NCBI RefSeq assembly: GCF_027942865.1
Contig: NC_134509.1
Location: 14,224,017-14,288,016 of the forward strand
Direction of reading: 5' to 3'
Length of the DNA stretch: 64,000 bases
Source of the DNA: Odontesthes bonariensis
Taxonomy: Eukaryota; Chordata; Actinopteri; Atheriniformes; Atherinopsidae
In this document: positions 44,878 through 59,800 of the stretch, piece after piece
Layout of the letters: each line of letters opens with the position of its first letter
How positions within the stretch are numbered: the stretch's first letter is position 1
Made by a program: the position numbers and the translations under genes
The notes under the pieces: model-generated
Seen by the model: the letters and a program-made list of their open reading frames with translations, nothing else
Told to the model about the DNA's origin: nothing
The model's database searches: none

Positions 44878-47800
44878 TTAGGAGTCAACTTTGCCGTAAG
44901 TCCCCTCCGGTGGTCGGTAGCACTTAGGGAAGGCCATCAGCTGCAACATGTTGAAGGCGTATTTCCTGCATCTAATATTCTTTTGAACGTTCTCAATCCG
45001 ACATCCTTCTCTGATGATCAAACAAAGAGGAAGTAGAAAAATGAGGGAAAAAAGAAAAGGAGAACAAAAAATAAATAAATAAACAAACACGAGTGAGGTT
45101 TAAAATGATGTCACAAATGATAATGTTGAGCGAGGGCCTTTAAAGCAGTCCCTCCAACAAAAAGTTTGCTCTTGTTGAATTTGGTCTATTGTTATATTAC
45201 TTTTTAAATAAATATGAAGTTATTTGAAGCTGTATGATTTTGGGTGTGAATTGTTAGTGAATATGATATGATGATCATACGTTGCATATTAGCCTAAGGT
45301 CAATGTATAGATACACCCTAATACCAGGAGAACTAGTGGCGAGCAAGTCAGAGGGTTGGCAAATAGTAGTTACCTGATCTTCCAACCTTCAATACGCACC
45401 TTTTGTGTTACTGTAACTCAGCATATATAAACATGGATCTTTGCAACCCTTTTAAACATTGATAGTCAATGCTAACTGTATGTGACAGGTATTGTAGATA
45501 CTTGTACCAATGAAGTCATAATAAGTGTATTTGAGGTTAATGGAAACGCTTCTCATTTGGTCAGAATCTCCAGTTAACCAAACCAGCTAGAGGGTAGAGC
45601 CTTAGTAGAGTACGCCTCTGACATATCCATATCTAAGGTAAGCCCCCTAATCTTAGGTGACTTACCAAGCCCTACGGATCCTTCTGTTGTATGTTGTATG
45701 TGATGTTGCCCAGGATGACGTAGGGAAGGAGATAGGCTGTAGATACCTTGGGGAACTGAAGGCTTTTGGAAGTAGTGGGAAGGCAGTCTTGTTAACCCTG
45801 GAACACTAACGCCGGGTGATTTTCACCAATGCGATTGTGGTTATATGATTTGATGATCACTGTGTTGCTGCTGTCTGAGTTGCATGGGTCTTTGGGTAGC
45901 TTGAGACTCTCTGACATCACCAAAGGTAAGTGTGTTTCCCTGCTCCCAAACCCATTTTTTTGTCACTTTTTTGTTTTATGAGGCATTGTATAGCTAGAAA
46001 TTAAAAAAGTGTACTTCAATTTGCCATGTATTGTTATGTTTTCATTATATTTTGATGAGAAGTATTTTTTGGGGCGTATATTATATTGAGTAACATACGT
46101 CCCATGTTAGTCATGGTGTTACAAAATGTATATTAGTGTTTTAGTGTTAAGCATCCTCCAGAGAGATTGAAGAGACATACAAAGCTACATTTAATACACA
46201 GACGCTTGACGCACAGCTATCCATGGCTCAGGTTGGTAACCAGATTAGACATAACTCTACAACCCATGAAGGTAGTGAACCTGCAGAACCCACAGAAGCT
46301 CATAAGGCACCTACTAATGCTGTAGTGAGCCATGTCAGTATTGATGAAAATATCTTTAATCCACCTTTAGTCCAGAAAGCTATTGTTAAACATTTGAACA
46401 GTTACTTAGGCAGGTCTGTAGGGGCCGTTGGGACCAAAGTCTCATTATAGGCCTCCAGTTAAAAAGAATACAAAAAGAGTAATCCACCATCATTTCTCAA
46501 ACGACTTCTCATATTCAGGACTGAGGAAGATCGTAGGTCTGCCAAGCCAGACAGGATGAAAAAGCAAATGGCCAATCCATCTTTGATATGATTTCATATG
46601 ATCAAGAGCTAGTTCCAACATCTAGCACAATACAGAATGAGACTTCCAAACTAAAAATAAAAAAAGAGTGAATGAATGTACTGAACAGATTGGAAAAATT
46701 AAATCAAAGGTCCAAGAAACCTAGCACTGATAGTGAGCCCCTTTTTGTGCCAAAACTGAAACAAGATGAAGCTACCAAACTTGTCAAACATTTCAGACAG
46801 ACAGCGATTGTTCTGAGAAGACACAATGCTTGAGGCAGGTAGCAGTAAAACTAAAGATCCTGGGACAATTCCTGGCATGCAAAGAGCCTGGTTCTGTTTC
46901 AGGTGTGGACAAGACAATTGCATTGCTGTTTGCTGTCCAAATCAACCAAATCCTGCACTTGTTCACAAGAAGAATGCAGAATTGAGAGCAAACCAAGAGA
47001 AGTTCCAGGCTCATCAAACCTTTTTCTTTTCAACTTGTAGAGATGATTATACACAGATTACACTCCAAAGATATTATGCTGCTATTCTAGCACATAGCCT
47101 ACACCCAAAAGAGTGAGGACCATACATATGCTGTTTGGTTGCATGGGACGTGCTGTTTTATAGGGAATGTTAGGCTGTAGGAGCATGTTGAAATACAAGT
47201 TTTGGCCTTGAGCCACATGAACACCACATGTTACCTGGTAGCTTGTTTGTTGAAGCTGAAAAAAAATCCATTGTTGCCCAGTTGTGTGCAGCCCAGCTGG
47301 TCACAACACTGGAACCTGACCGGAGTACTCCATGTCAAAAGTCTGGTTTGAGAACCTCAAGTTTCATCTAAATGACTCACTGATTCCAGTTGAATAGAAA
47401 GAACACATTATTGCTAAGCTCAAGTCTATTCCTGAAATCTTTGCCCTGACAACATCTACAGAGCATTAAAAACGCATTGCAAATGAACTTTCACTGTGTG
47501 AACCATACACTATAGGCATTCCCAAACGTGATTTGTTGCAACGTGCCAGAGATGCTGAAGAATGGGGTAAAACTTGTCTATGATCAACATCACGTATGCA
47601 TTTTATTTTTTTAACTTGCGCATGTTCTTATTTTGCAGTCTGTTAAACCTTCTCAGCTACAGCAGGACTGTGAAAATCCAGCAGCTGTTGGATGTTGTTA
47701 TGGCATGAGAGATAAGAGACGGAAAAGGAAAATTACAGGAATAAAGAGAAATCACCTGCCACTGAAATAAAAACCTGTATTGACGCCAAATGTGCTTCTT

Positions 47801-50800
47801 TTTTGGCATTTCTCTGGGTGACATACTCCGTCATCAGCACGAACATAGTGACCATAGCTTAGTTTAGCTTCGTCCTACGTACATAGTCCTCATATAGTAT
47901 GTTTTTCACTAGGTGTGGGTGATCTGGATATTGGGGGATACAGAGAGGGCTAGTAAGTGGGCCAACACTGACACATCAATGGCACTGACAGTAAGAAAAA
48001 TACTGAATAATACCTGCCTTTTAAAATATGCACGCAAGCATCTGCAATGTATGGGTATATTGTCAACTCAGCAAGTGAACTTTATGAAGGTCTAATGTAG
48101 TCCGGTAATAAAGATTAACTACCTGGAAAAAAACTTCCATTAAATAAATTCAGCAGGGATTACCACCATATATGAATCCATTTTCCATTTTCCATTTTCC
48201 ATACCCTCTATCCAATTTAGGGTTGCGGGAGCGAGAGGGCTTTGTACACCCTGGACGGGTACCAGTCCATCACAGGGCAGCACAGAGACAAATGAGACAA
48301 ACAACCATGCACACTCACTTCTAGGGACAATTTAGAGTCACCAAATTAACATGCATACACGGGGAGACAAATGCAAAACTCCACACAGAAAGGCCCCTGC
48401 TGGGATTTGAACCAGGAACCCTCTTGTTGTGAGGTGACAGTGTAAACCGCCACACCACCATGCAGCCCTAGATATTAATCCACTTCTGCTAATAACACAA
48501 AAAGTCAGTTAATCAATAAGACCACCACTCATAAAAGAACAGCCAGCAGACACAGGAAAAAGGAAGGAATAGAGATAGCATTGTCAGCAGTTTATTGATA
48601 TTTTGCAAGCAGAAAAACAAGACTTAAAATGAGCCACACAACTAGCAAGTGGGAGCTAACGAGCAGCAGGGCAATGGGATAAAAGTGTCGTGACGCTGGT
48701 TTGTTCTCTGTCACGGCGCCAGCCTCAGGGTCCTCCCAATGCCCAATGTCTCCCTGGGTCAGCTGACTGTAGGGGCACCCGTCAGAGTGAAACAGAATGA
48801 ACAGAGACAGATAAAAAGACTGCAGTGTTAGTACAGAACATATGCCGTCCGAGCGGACTTTCTAGCACTGATTGTTGGAGAGCCTTCGATGGCTTGTGCC
48901 AGAATGCCCACTTAGACATAGAGCCATTTGTACAGACTGAATGCTTCTTAAAAAAGCAACAGATAAGCAGGCAGTGATGGATGGAGCAGAAATGGGAGAA
49001 ACATCCACAACACCAAGAACTGCACTGTGAACCACATGACTGGAATAGACTGGGGGATGAATGAAAGTGCATGCAGTTTTAAATATGAGTAGATTGACCA
49101 TCCTTGGTAGCTCTCATTCAGTAGTACTAATTTAATTTTAATTTCTAAATTTTCTTACATTTTTTTTAAAAACAATTGTAGTCACATTTTGATTTGTGTC
49201 TATGGATGCAGAACTGAGTCTTTTTCCAGAAGTGAAACAGCTTCATTTTAAAGGGATAATCCGGAGTAAAATGCACTTTAGATCAATTTACGGGATGTTG
49301 GGAGTGCATACGTTGAGTTGACATCAAAATCATGTCATTCGGATGTGTTTTGAGAATTTCGATTTGACCGTTTTTAGCCAAAAGTTGTTAGCCTGGAAGT
49401 GACCGGGGCAAATCATGTCATTTTGATGTCAACTCAACGTATGTACTCCCAACATCCCGTAAATTGATCTCAAGTGCATTTTACTCCGGATTATCCCTTT
49501 AAGACAATCATTTGTTAATTTCTCTGTTAGAGATCAGACTCTCAAGTCAGAATCTCATCACAGTTTTGGGCTCGTAAAGCTACATGCCTCGGGGCTTTAG
49601 TCAGGTAGATAAAAAAATCCTACATATTATATCCAACACTGCTGACAGGAGGAACAGAGCTAAACAGTGTACATAATAAATCTTTATGACTTCTTTCACA
49701 TATAAACAGATAACAGACTTTATCTGAGTCATTTTGCTGCCGCAACTGTTTCAAAACAAGATAAAACAAACAACGCCATTGAACAAACATAACTTTTTCA
49801 TAACATACGGTCTATAGTCTAGCCTGTCTAACTGTCTGCATAAATGCCTTACACATTTATATTTTGGATAAAAAGGTCAAACACATGACCGAACATAAGC
49901 TGAAGCATCTGAACAAGACATGTTTGACCTCTCAGTTGTTCCTGAGCTTAACAAATTCACTGACTCAACAGGTATAGAAATGATTTACTAAAGTGATGGC
50001 ATTAGTCAGCGTGGCGCTCTCAACTGACCAGGTATGACCTGACAAACTCAGCAGACACGTCTTTAATCATGAAAAATATACACTGATTTTTACCGAGCAT
50101 TTTTTCTTATTTTTGACTATTGTAGTAAATATAAGGGATGGTCGCCTTCAAACAGCCGATGTGTAGATGGTGAAGGAAGAACTCTGCTGACACAGACTTG
50201 GTCGAACAAAGAAGTATTTTATTGCCAACCAGATCCGTCTCAGAATTACAGAATGATGCATCAAATCTGGAGAGATTCTCGAAGCCTGAAAGTCTGTGTC
50301 ATCTCACTCTCACTGAGGGTGCTTCTCTCCTTATGTTGGGTAAACCTTCCCTTATTTGGTGACAATGAGTGGGCTTTCTCGTCAGGCTAAAAGATATATG
50401 TGTATGTATATATCCCTGGTGTGGCTGTCCTGGATATTCTTAATTAAGGGAGTTAAGCATGGGGTGTTAAGGGGTGTTTCTCCAGATGTTTATGTTTACC
50501 CTTATTCATCTCCTGTCTGGACACACTGAACCTGATGCACTTCTGAACCTCAGCTAAGTGTCAGACACTACACTATATAAACAGAATTGGGAATGTTGGG
50601 AATGTTAATCGTAATGTGTCAATGAAACAAGATTTACTGTGTAAGTTTTCTTATCCGATATATTTCAAGCTACACATGATCTATATGCCAGTTCCTTTTC
50701 TGCCCAAGAAGTAACTCAATGAATGCTTTGTAGGTATTCTTCGAGACATTTCAGTGTTTGAAATTTCCTTAAAAAACATTTGAGAAAATGCTGAGGACCC

Positions 50801-53800
50801 ATCCTGCACTCACTAATTTCACATTCAATGAAATTCTTGCAGAATGGTGAGTGGCGCCTGGGCCAGTGAAGCTGAACAATATCAAAGGGATATTCAAAAT
50901 TTCCAAAACTATGCCTATCATTCTTTATTCCAGTAAAACGGTATCTTTCATCGTATCTTTACAGACGTGTTGATGAAAGGATAAAACTATTTGCCACCTA
51001 ATGTATACCTCCATGAACGCAAACCATTTTTTAAAAAACAAATAGACCCCTTTCACGCTCCCAGGTATAAGGCTAAGCTAGCGCAACATTGTCAATACGA
51101 TCATCAAGAAACAGAAGAAGACGTTGACTGATGAAGCAAGGAAGAGAAAGAGATTTACGACAGTGTCTTATCCGTACATTACCTCCAAGCCTGTAGGGGG
51201 AGCTCCATAATCGGCTTTTTGAGAAGTTACATAGTATTACTTTAACCTGACATGCATGTTTTTGGGCAGTGGGAGGAAGCTGGAGTACCCACGCAGAAAA
51301 GCCTCAGTCAGAATTTGAACATGGAACCCTCTTGCTGTGAGGTGACGGTGCTAACCACCACACCACCGTGCAGAAAATATTCTAAAATTACTAATCAACA
51401 TTTGGAGATATGATTTCCTAGTAAAACCATTTCCCTCCTCAACAATTGAATACGTAGCAGATGTAATGCTAAGGTCATGCCTCTTCTTTAAGAAAACAAA
51501 TGTGTGTGGACTTTAACCCTAACCTTAACCTAGCTCTTAGCATATCATAATAGTTTAAAAAATACTGGGATGTCAGAGGGCATATTCAATTTTTGCAGTA
51601 TGCAAGCAAGCATGCCTTTCGCACCTTATAGACCAAGCTGACAATCGGAATGTTGGAAATGTCAGTGATCTTGTGTTATTCTTGTACTTTTGGTGTCTTA
51701 ACTCTGTCAACATGTTCTTTTTCTTTTCTTTTCTTTTTCAATCTTGGGTCTGTGACTGAGAGACCTCAGTCTAATTGGCTGTTCAGGGTGGTGAATAACT
51801 GCACGAGAAGGGAGTGATGACAGAGGGCATATGGCTAACTAATCCCATAATATCTCCTCATTTGTCATCTTCATTTCTACAAAACAAAGAACTGAAGAGA
51901 CTGAAGACGAGCTGACTGTTACGATTCAAGAGAAACCAGATCTGTGTGGGAATGTTGGCAACCGATAAATGTGCAAAAACATGGAAAATGGTCATTTTTG
52001 TGTTACGATTAAAATTCTCATACAAAGATGGCATTACATAGCCTCGGTACATTAGCAGTATCACCCTTACTTTTGTAGAATATATGGAGTGTTATGTCTG
52101 TTTTAGTGGGTTGCCACTTTTGTCTCAAGAACCAGCGAAAGTAGATCACAATGCTGCAAGCATCCCTCTCACACCATTCAAATTCACTATATAAATTTGT
52201 TTAACACTTAACTGCATTCATTAGCAAATATGTTACAATTTAACTGATAAATTGTGGGTAAATACCTTTAAATCCTTTTTCTTCAGACCCGTCTCAACTT
52301 TTTACTGAACTTAAGTGATGAAATGTAAGGAAGTAAATGCACATGTGACACAAATATTCACTTCATTTCTTTGGCAGGTAAAAAATATGCCTGGAGAGAT
52401 GATTTTTATAGTCACTTTAACCGGTTAATCAAAGTATAACTTTCTCTGGCACGGTTTGCAGTTATCGTTGGATGTTTGAAAAATGACATTGTTTAGTATA
52501 AGTTGCGATCAGCATATCTAAGAGCAAATCCCCTCATTAGCGATGTGGAATTTGTTAAATTTGTGGCCAGTAATTCTAGCCCGCAATAAGTGCACCTATT
52601 TTGTGCCTTTAGGTCTTATTCTGTCAGGTTATCTAACGTTTCTGACACAGCTGCCATCAGCAGGCCTGTACATGTCAATACCACTGGCACTTTACATGTT
52701 TACTTCAGATTTCCTTACAAAGGCCAAAAGTTTGGCCTCATCAGATCAAGGCAGATGTTTACCCCGCTGGCATGCACAAACATTAAAGGCAGCAGTGTCC
52801 CGGCAGCACTGTCAGGAACATGCAGGGTAGCATTTGAATGTGTGAGGGATGGTGCTGATGGTGGAGGAAGTACATCTCATGGTGATAAGCTGAGAGGAGA
52901 AGGGGCCGACAGAATTTCCTTGATGTTTGTAATGGATGCAGTGTGGGTGCAGGTTATCACTTTAAACAGATGTTTGTTGAAACACATTTATCTCAGGTTT
53001 ATAATGTAAAGCCAGATAATGATCTTGGTTTTGTAAGCTGAGATTTTCAGTGCAATCAAGCATTGTTTTTTTTCCCAAACAACGCCCTGATAACTGTAAA
53101 CAACCCGCAGATCCTTTTTTTTTTGTTTGTTTTAAAAGGATGAACGGAATAACAAAATTCTTTTTTTGAGAGGGAAATGGTTTATATATTCAGGCAACTG
53201 GAAAAGAAGATAAAAATAGGTGCTTGGAAAAACATGTTGCTCCTTAATAAAATTGAAATGTTTTTCATATTTCTGAGAACAGTTTACATTGAAGAGATTA
53301 GATTTGATCTCAGCAAATAAAACCAAAATGATCTTTTCATATCAAAATGCATTTTAATTCAGTATGTTTAGAACTGGCTGGTACAATAACTTGCACCAGC
53401 TTGACGTTTAAAAGCATCTTCAATGACTGTCTCACCTCCTCATACAGTCCAGAGCACGAACGAAGAAGTCCTTGCTGAGCTGGTGTTCATCCCGCAGGAG
53501 GGCACACTGCTCTAATGTGACAGACATGGATGTTCGGTCTTTGGCACTTTTACAGCTGGTGAACCTGATACCATTTAACCTTCGGCAGATCTGGTGGGAG
53601 GTGGAGACAAAATGACATGCATCGTTAATTCAAAAGAGACTTTGCCATGTAAAACAAGTTAAACATTGACTTGTTCATGGACTTCAGAAGCAAGTAAAAT
53701 AATTACAAATGACAAAGATTAAAAAGTTAGTTTATACATTTTAGAAAAAGTGCTGTAAAATTAGGTTTACAGGAACCTGTTATTCAGTTCTTACTTAAAC

Positions 53801-56800
53801 ACCGACTCTTTTAGTTAGATCAAGTTTAGACAATAAGCAAAAAGTACTGTTTAAGGCTACATGGTTATATGTAGAGTAATGTGAGTTAGTTTGTCCTCCA
53901 CTTTAGTTAATACTGAAATGTCTAATGGTAAACAAATATGAATACAGAAATATTTTCTTGATCATTCATGAAACTGATATCAGATTACAAAGCCTTATTA
54001 CTTCGATTTTTTTATTTAAACATTTCCCCACATGGTAAGTTGATTGTTTCCGTGCTATAAATCAAATTAAATGCAATGAAAAGCAAATTCTTTATCTAAC
54101 TGAAAATGGCAAAATGGCAACCGTTACAAATGGCAAAATGTTGAAACTGGAAAATTTTGCCAGCAACACTCTCCAAAAAGTTGGGGGAGACGCATGTTTA
54201 CTTAAGCCTCCGTCGCTCGACCAAAGGTAATACGGCCTCGTTGTCAGCTCGGGAGCCATGATGCTGTCATGGCGGTAAACAGCGTTGGCTGTGGCTGAGC
54301 AATCCAATTCAAGAATGGCAGTCTCTGCCACATCTGGTGCAGGTGCGGGTGGTCACGGGGTTGACCTCACAGGAGTGCGCCTTCCGTCTGGCTCTCTTTT
54401 ATTCAGCTATGGCATAGATTCTTTCCTCTCCTGCCTTGAGTTGTCTCTGGAGCACACTGAGCCATCTGTTACAGTCGTCTGCTAAGCCCTCCTAGTTCTC
54501 TGTGTTGATGTCCAGAGGTTTCAGTAGCGCCTTTGTAGCGCAGCTGGGGGCGACCAACAGGCCTCTTGCCAAAGGCAAGTTCACCATAGAGAATATCTTT
54601 TTGGTATGTCTCCATCTTCCATTCGGCGCACATGATCTAGCCAGCACAGCTGCGTTGTCTGAGCAGTGTGTACAAAGTGAGGAGGCACTTTGTGTGCCAC
54701 TTCAGTGTGCTACAACACTGTAAGAGTTTGGGAGTTTCTGTCTTTGTCTAGGATTTCTTTGGTCAACTACTGTTCTGAACATCAGAATTTGATGGGCTAG
54801 GAGTGAGAACGGGTTACACTGACCTGCTGTGAGATGTGCTGCCAGTTAATTTTTTTTACTGGCCCAGTTCTTTAAAAAATATATTGCTGAAATGATTTTC
54901 TTTTCTCCAACGTTTGCTGTAGTGTCATTTATATGTTGGCACAGCACCATGTTGAAATTGATTCAAATTCCTGACTTCTGTTTGCTCATATTTTACACAC
55001 CATGCCAGCATCTTAAGAAATGGGTATGTAAGAATATAACATGGTAAACATCATGCCAACATAAAGGTGGCATGTTTATTCATTATTCAAAATATAATAT
55101 ATATATAAAAAAAACCCACTTAACTTATCTCATGCCTTTTGAGAATTAAAAATTCCCAAACTCGACAATTACAAAAAACGTTTGTATAACACTATTTTGC
55201 TTTTATTCTTACTGTGATATTTTTTCTTGGGCTGACTTTGAAGAATCACATAAGTATTTATTGTGCCCATTTTCCACAAATAGCAATAGTAAATATTTTG
55301 ATCCACGCACACCGGGCCTTTATACAGATCATGTAAACTTTTAAAAGACATCTGTACAAATTAGGCTAAAACGTGGGAGAGGACAAAACCTGTCAGAAAG
55401 TCACATCAACAAAGGCAAAAGGAATGTTTGACGAATTGCAGAAACAGTCATCAGTCATCAGTTTCATGGGAGAAAAAGAGATGACTTTGCAAAGAGGTAT
55501 TCATGGCAGGCTAAAGCTTGTAATTTTGCACTTCAACCAAGAAATTCTGCACTGACATTATTTTGATTGCAGGAACAAGATTAAAAGCTCCCAAACAGAA
55601 ATTGTATATAGCTGTGATAACAATCAGAATCAAGTTAGATTTTTTTGTGTCATCTCTCAAAACCAATGAGTCATGCACAAACAGCTCTTATTTATTTGGC
55701 CCAGTGCCCCCATTTAAACCAACAGAATACATCCAGTGTAGCAAGATCAGATTCACATCTTTGCAACGCAAGAGATATTGTGCTGTACGGTTGAGGGAAA
55801 ACTTACTTGACATGGACAGAAAGTCTAAATAATAGCACAACTCACAGTTCCAGCAATCCATAGTATTTCGACATTCTTCCTCTTCTTCGTGACTACATTT
55901 TGGCCCAGGGTTTCAAGTAATTCCTTTATGTCAGCCTGTGTCTGAAAACACGGTAGACCTGTTTGGAGAAAAACAAGAGACAACGTCAGGAACAATTTCT
56001 ATTTCTTATTTTAAATCGGCGGGGAAAGTCCGTAGCTCAGGTGTGGATGCATGTTGACCAGAAAAAAACAAAAACAAATGCAATGAAATACTTACCACAA
56101 TTTAAACTCTGTTCCTAACATCTGACCATGCCTTAGATGATTCTAACAACTAACAGGCTAGATTTGAAAATGATAAAAAAAAAACATTGATAATAATCAT
56201 AATAATAATGAAAATGAGATTTCGAATAATGTTTTGTTTTTATCATTTTCGTATCCACATGTTAACATTACTTTGATGTAACAGAGAGTATTTGTCTCTG
56301 CAAAAAAAACCAAAAAAACATACTGCTCACTTACATTCTAGTGGCACCTTTTCACTTAGTAATTTATAATAGGCTTCTAACATCTCAAAGTTCTTCTGGT
56401 TTATTCTTTCTTGTAGGGAAATATCTCCAAACCTGTGAGGATTACATGAAATTAAGGGCAGTTACAGAGGAACAATATAAAGGTACTCGCTTTTTTTTTG
56501 GAAGTTATCAAACTTTCACACAGTATAAGAACAGTGCAGGTAAGTAATGGCTGAATTCAGAGAAAAAACCCCCAAACCCCAACATGAATTCATATAGACT
56601 TAATATCATTTGAAGGAATGTGAGTATGCAAAAATAATGAATAATTTCAGTTGTAGATATAAATGCACTTTCTTCTAGTTGACAGTAGTATAAACTGTGA
56701 AACTGTTTCACTTTTTATCAAACAGTGACACATTAAGCATGCTCAGATACAGAATGTTTGTCTTTAAGAAAGTGGAAGTTCAATAGCGTGACCAAACAGT

Positions 56801-59800
56801 GTCTGTGTTACCTCTCTGCTATAGTCTGTTGTTCATTGATGCCCACGTTAAACAGCACTGGAAATACTCGCAGTGGCTTGCCCTCCTTGATTTCCTCTGG
56901 CAGGGTCTGGAAAATCAGTTGTGGTAATGGCACTTCTACAGTGAAGTGGTCTCTAAATGCAAGGAGAGAAAAAAGCCATTTAATAGAAATCCAATATGTT
57001 TTGCAGCTGTGTTAGAATATGATACATTCAGGAAGTATTGGAATTTGATTCCTGACACAGGTGTGCACAGGAGAAGGGAAAGAAGAGAAAGAAGAGAAAG
57101 AAAAGATGTTTGTGCATGGAGTTTAAATAGCACTGTAAGGTTGTCTGACAGACTGACAGCATCTTTTCACGCATTGTGCAATGCAAATAGTAACTAGCTC
57201 AAAGGAACTGGCTTAATCTGAGGTCCAATAAGTAAACCTTTGCTTTGCAGCAAGCTGGAGGATACCCATGATCAAAGTGACTTCAGCACTTCATATGTGC
57301 TGAACTGCTCTGGCATTGTCAAGCTAAGAAATCAATTATTTCAGATGTGGGGCAAAGTTCACTGAATTCAAAAGTCAAATATACTTCCTTATTACCAGCT
57401 GTGCAGAACAGCTCTGTGTTATCACGTGACTTTTTTCCACAAACTATTGCACAAGCTGTTCTTGTTGTGTTCTCGTAGTGTCACATGGTATTGGTTGTAG
57501 CTTGTGCTATGGTTTTATAAACCAGGTGGTAGCGCACATTTGATAGTTTATTTGACTATGACTTTGAGCTGTGTAGAGGTATAAATGACTGCAATCCAAT
57601 TTTTTCCCAACATTTTTACTGGAGCTGAGAAGCTTAGCTTGGACCAAGCACAGGAGGTTGTCGTGGAGGACACTCACAGAATTATGTTCAGAGAAGTGAC
57701 AGTAACAACGCGCTCCCTGTTCGTTTTAACCCTCTTTGCAGAAGAATGCAAAACGCTGTGTAAAAACTCAGCGATAGATGTTTGTTCTGCTGTTAGTTGC
57801 ATACAAGTGGCAGATCATGTGATTTATTACTGAGATGGCTTTGCTCTTTTTTCATTGTTAATTCTTGCAAGGCTATAGCGAGTTCACTGACATCATCGAT
57901 CTGAACATAATAATGATGTTCTGCAAAAACACGCTGTGGTATTTCAATGGACTGCATGTTGTCGACTAAAGCTGCTCTTTTATTTGTGAATCCTATCCTA
58001 TCAAACAAAGCATTATTCTGACTCACCACGATCAGTTGACAGGTCTGAAGACACGACTACAAAGTCGATCATCGATCTTTGGCCTGGTACCATGTACGCT
58101 TATGAACCACCTTATGCTTGAACATGGTGTTTTTAACGGACAATCCATGGTTAGCACAGAAGTGCAAAAATAAGACACCTCTTGAATTCAGATCAGAGAG
58201 CTCGTTACTCCCAATCACGCCTTTCCAGGTCACTCCATCATTGTCAACAGGGGCATTGAAGTCCCCCAGAAGAACAATACAATCCCCAGGTGACACCCCT
58301 CCACGACGCCACCCAGAGACCAAGAAGGCTGGTTAATGGGCAACCTTCCCTCCTGCTACTTCCAGCTGCAGCGAGGCAGCTCGCTCACCGGGGAGAACTC
58401 CAACACGGAGGTGCTCAGGCAGGGGCTTGTGAGGTGCCGCTCCAAGCAGGTCTTTGAATTGTTCTTAGTTTGACCCCTCCCCTGAGACCATTTTGCCATG
58501 AGACCCTACCAGGGGCTAACGTCCCCAACAACACATCTCTCAGGATCATGGGGATACTCAAATCCCTCCACCACTTTAAGGTGGCGATTCTATGCATGGT
58601 AAGACCCATATTTCAATTGTTGTGTCCAGCTGCTCAACTTTAAGGAAAGAAAATACAAAAGCTGCTTTGGCTTGACTGTATTTAATCAAACCAGTCGAAA
58701 TCATCGTATCCTTGCATAAACATGTCACCATGTTTCATTGACAGAACCATGCAGTCTTGCAACATGATCTAAAGCAAACTTGGCATTTTCAGTGTGTGGC
58801 TCACTAGCTAGGAAGTTATAATTTCCCTTGGTGAAAAAATTTAAAAATGAAAAAAACTTAAAGTAGAGAGGGAGGGCAAATGTCCAATTTAATTGCTGGG
58901 CTTTTCCCAGAAGTTGACATCTGGAGAGTCAAACTGGGAAACTCCCAGAATGAAAGTCTATCAACTGAACATTGTGTCACCTCCCCACAATTAGCACCAT
59001 TGTTTGTAACCAATGTTACATTTTTTTATTTTCTTGAAGAGCCTCTTAAAAACTCAGAAAACCTTTTCAAGAAAAATGATAAAAATGCAGGAGATAATAT
59101 CTCACCGTCGGCCACACACTAATGGCTGGAGCTCACTACGACCATCTGCCTTGGCCTCAGTGATCTTGAACACAACTTTCTGCAGGTCTGAAATTCCAAC
59201 TTCCATGTCCTCCAGCATTCCGATTTCTTCACCTTAAAAGGGTAAACAATACAAAATCAGGTGTGTTTTCAGCTCTGCTCATCACATGTTGTCTTTTTAT
59301 TCACTGTAGCACACGATAATAGGTCTACTTATATCTTACAAGGGTTTCCTACTTTACATTATATTAAATATATATATATATATATACATTATTATATATA
59401 CATTATACAGCCTCTATTCTCTTTATTTATTTAACAAACACTCATTCTCTAAAGACACTTCATAAAGATCATAATGAATGAAACATAAAAATACAAGTGC
59501 TTATAATACCAGCACTCTGCCAAAAACAACACTGCACTGATAACTATTTGCAACTGTACATGTTGCAACATTTTCAAGCCTTATCACTCATCAGCCTCTG
59601 AAATCAAACCAAACATCTCTACTAGGGTTGTTCCTTCTTGGAAGTAAATAAAAATAAACTTTTATCTTCATTGGAGATTTTGAGATCACCATTTGTGATC
59701 AACTCACTGTAGGTGCTGAGCAGGCTCTCAAATTGGGCCACCAGGCCAACTTGGTGGAGCTGCCTCAGGAAGGCTTTGTCGTGCATTCCTGCATACAACC

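Noticed and set aside
52590-53009. 139-codon plus-strand open frame in the last inpp4b intron
   Set aside because: No recognisable domain, signal or splice-linked neighbour; it overlaps another frame of similar length, as expected by chance.
55941-55958. Shorter 5' boundary at 55941 for inpp4b exon 55846-55958
   Set aside because: The acceptor at 55958 has a better pyrimidine tract, and only that boundary matches the phase of the upstream exon (T/GT gives Cys).
56935-56952. Acceptor at 56935 inside inpp4b exon 56812-56952
   Set aside because: The residues DHFTVE just upstream are family sequence, and the stronger acceptor at 56952 fits the previous exon's phase.
57793-58029. 78-codon minus-strand frame beside the LINE endonuclease fragment
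   Set aside because: No family match that I can name; it may be retroelement or random sequence.
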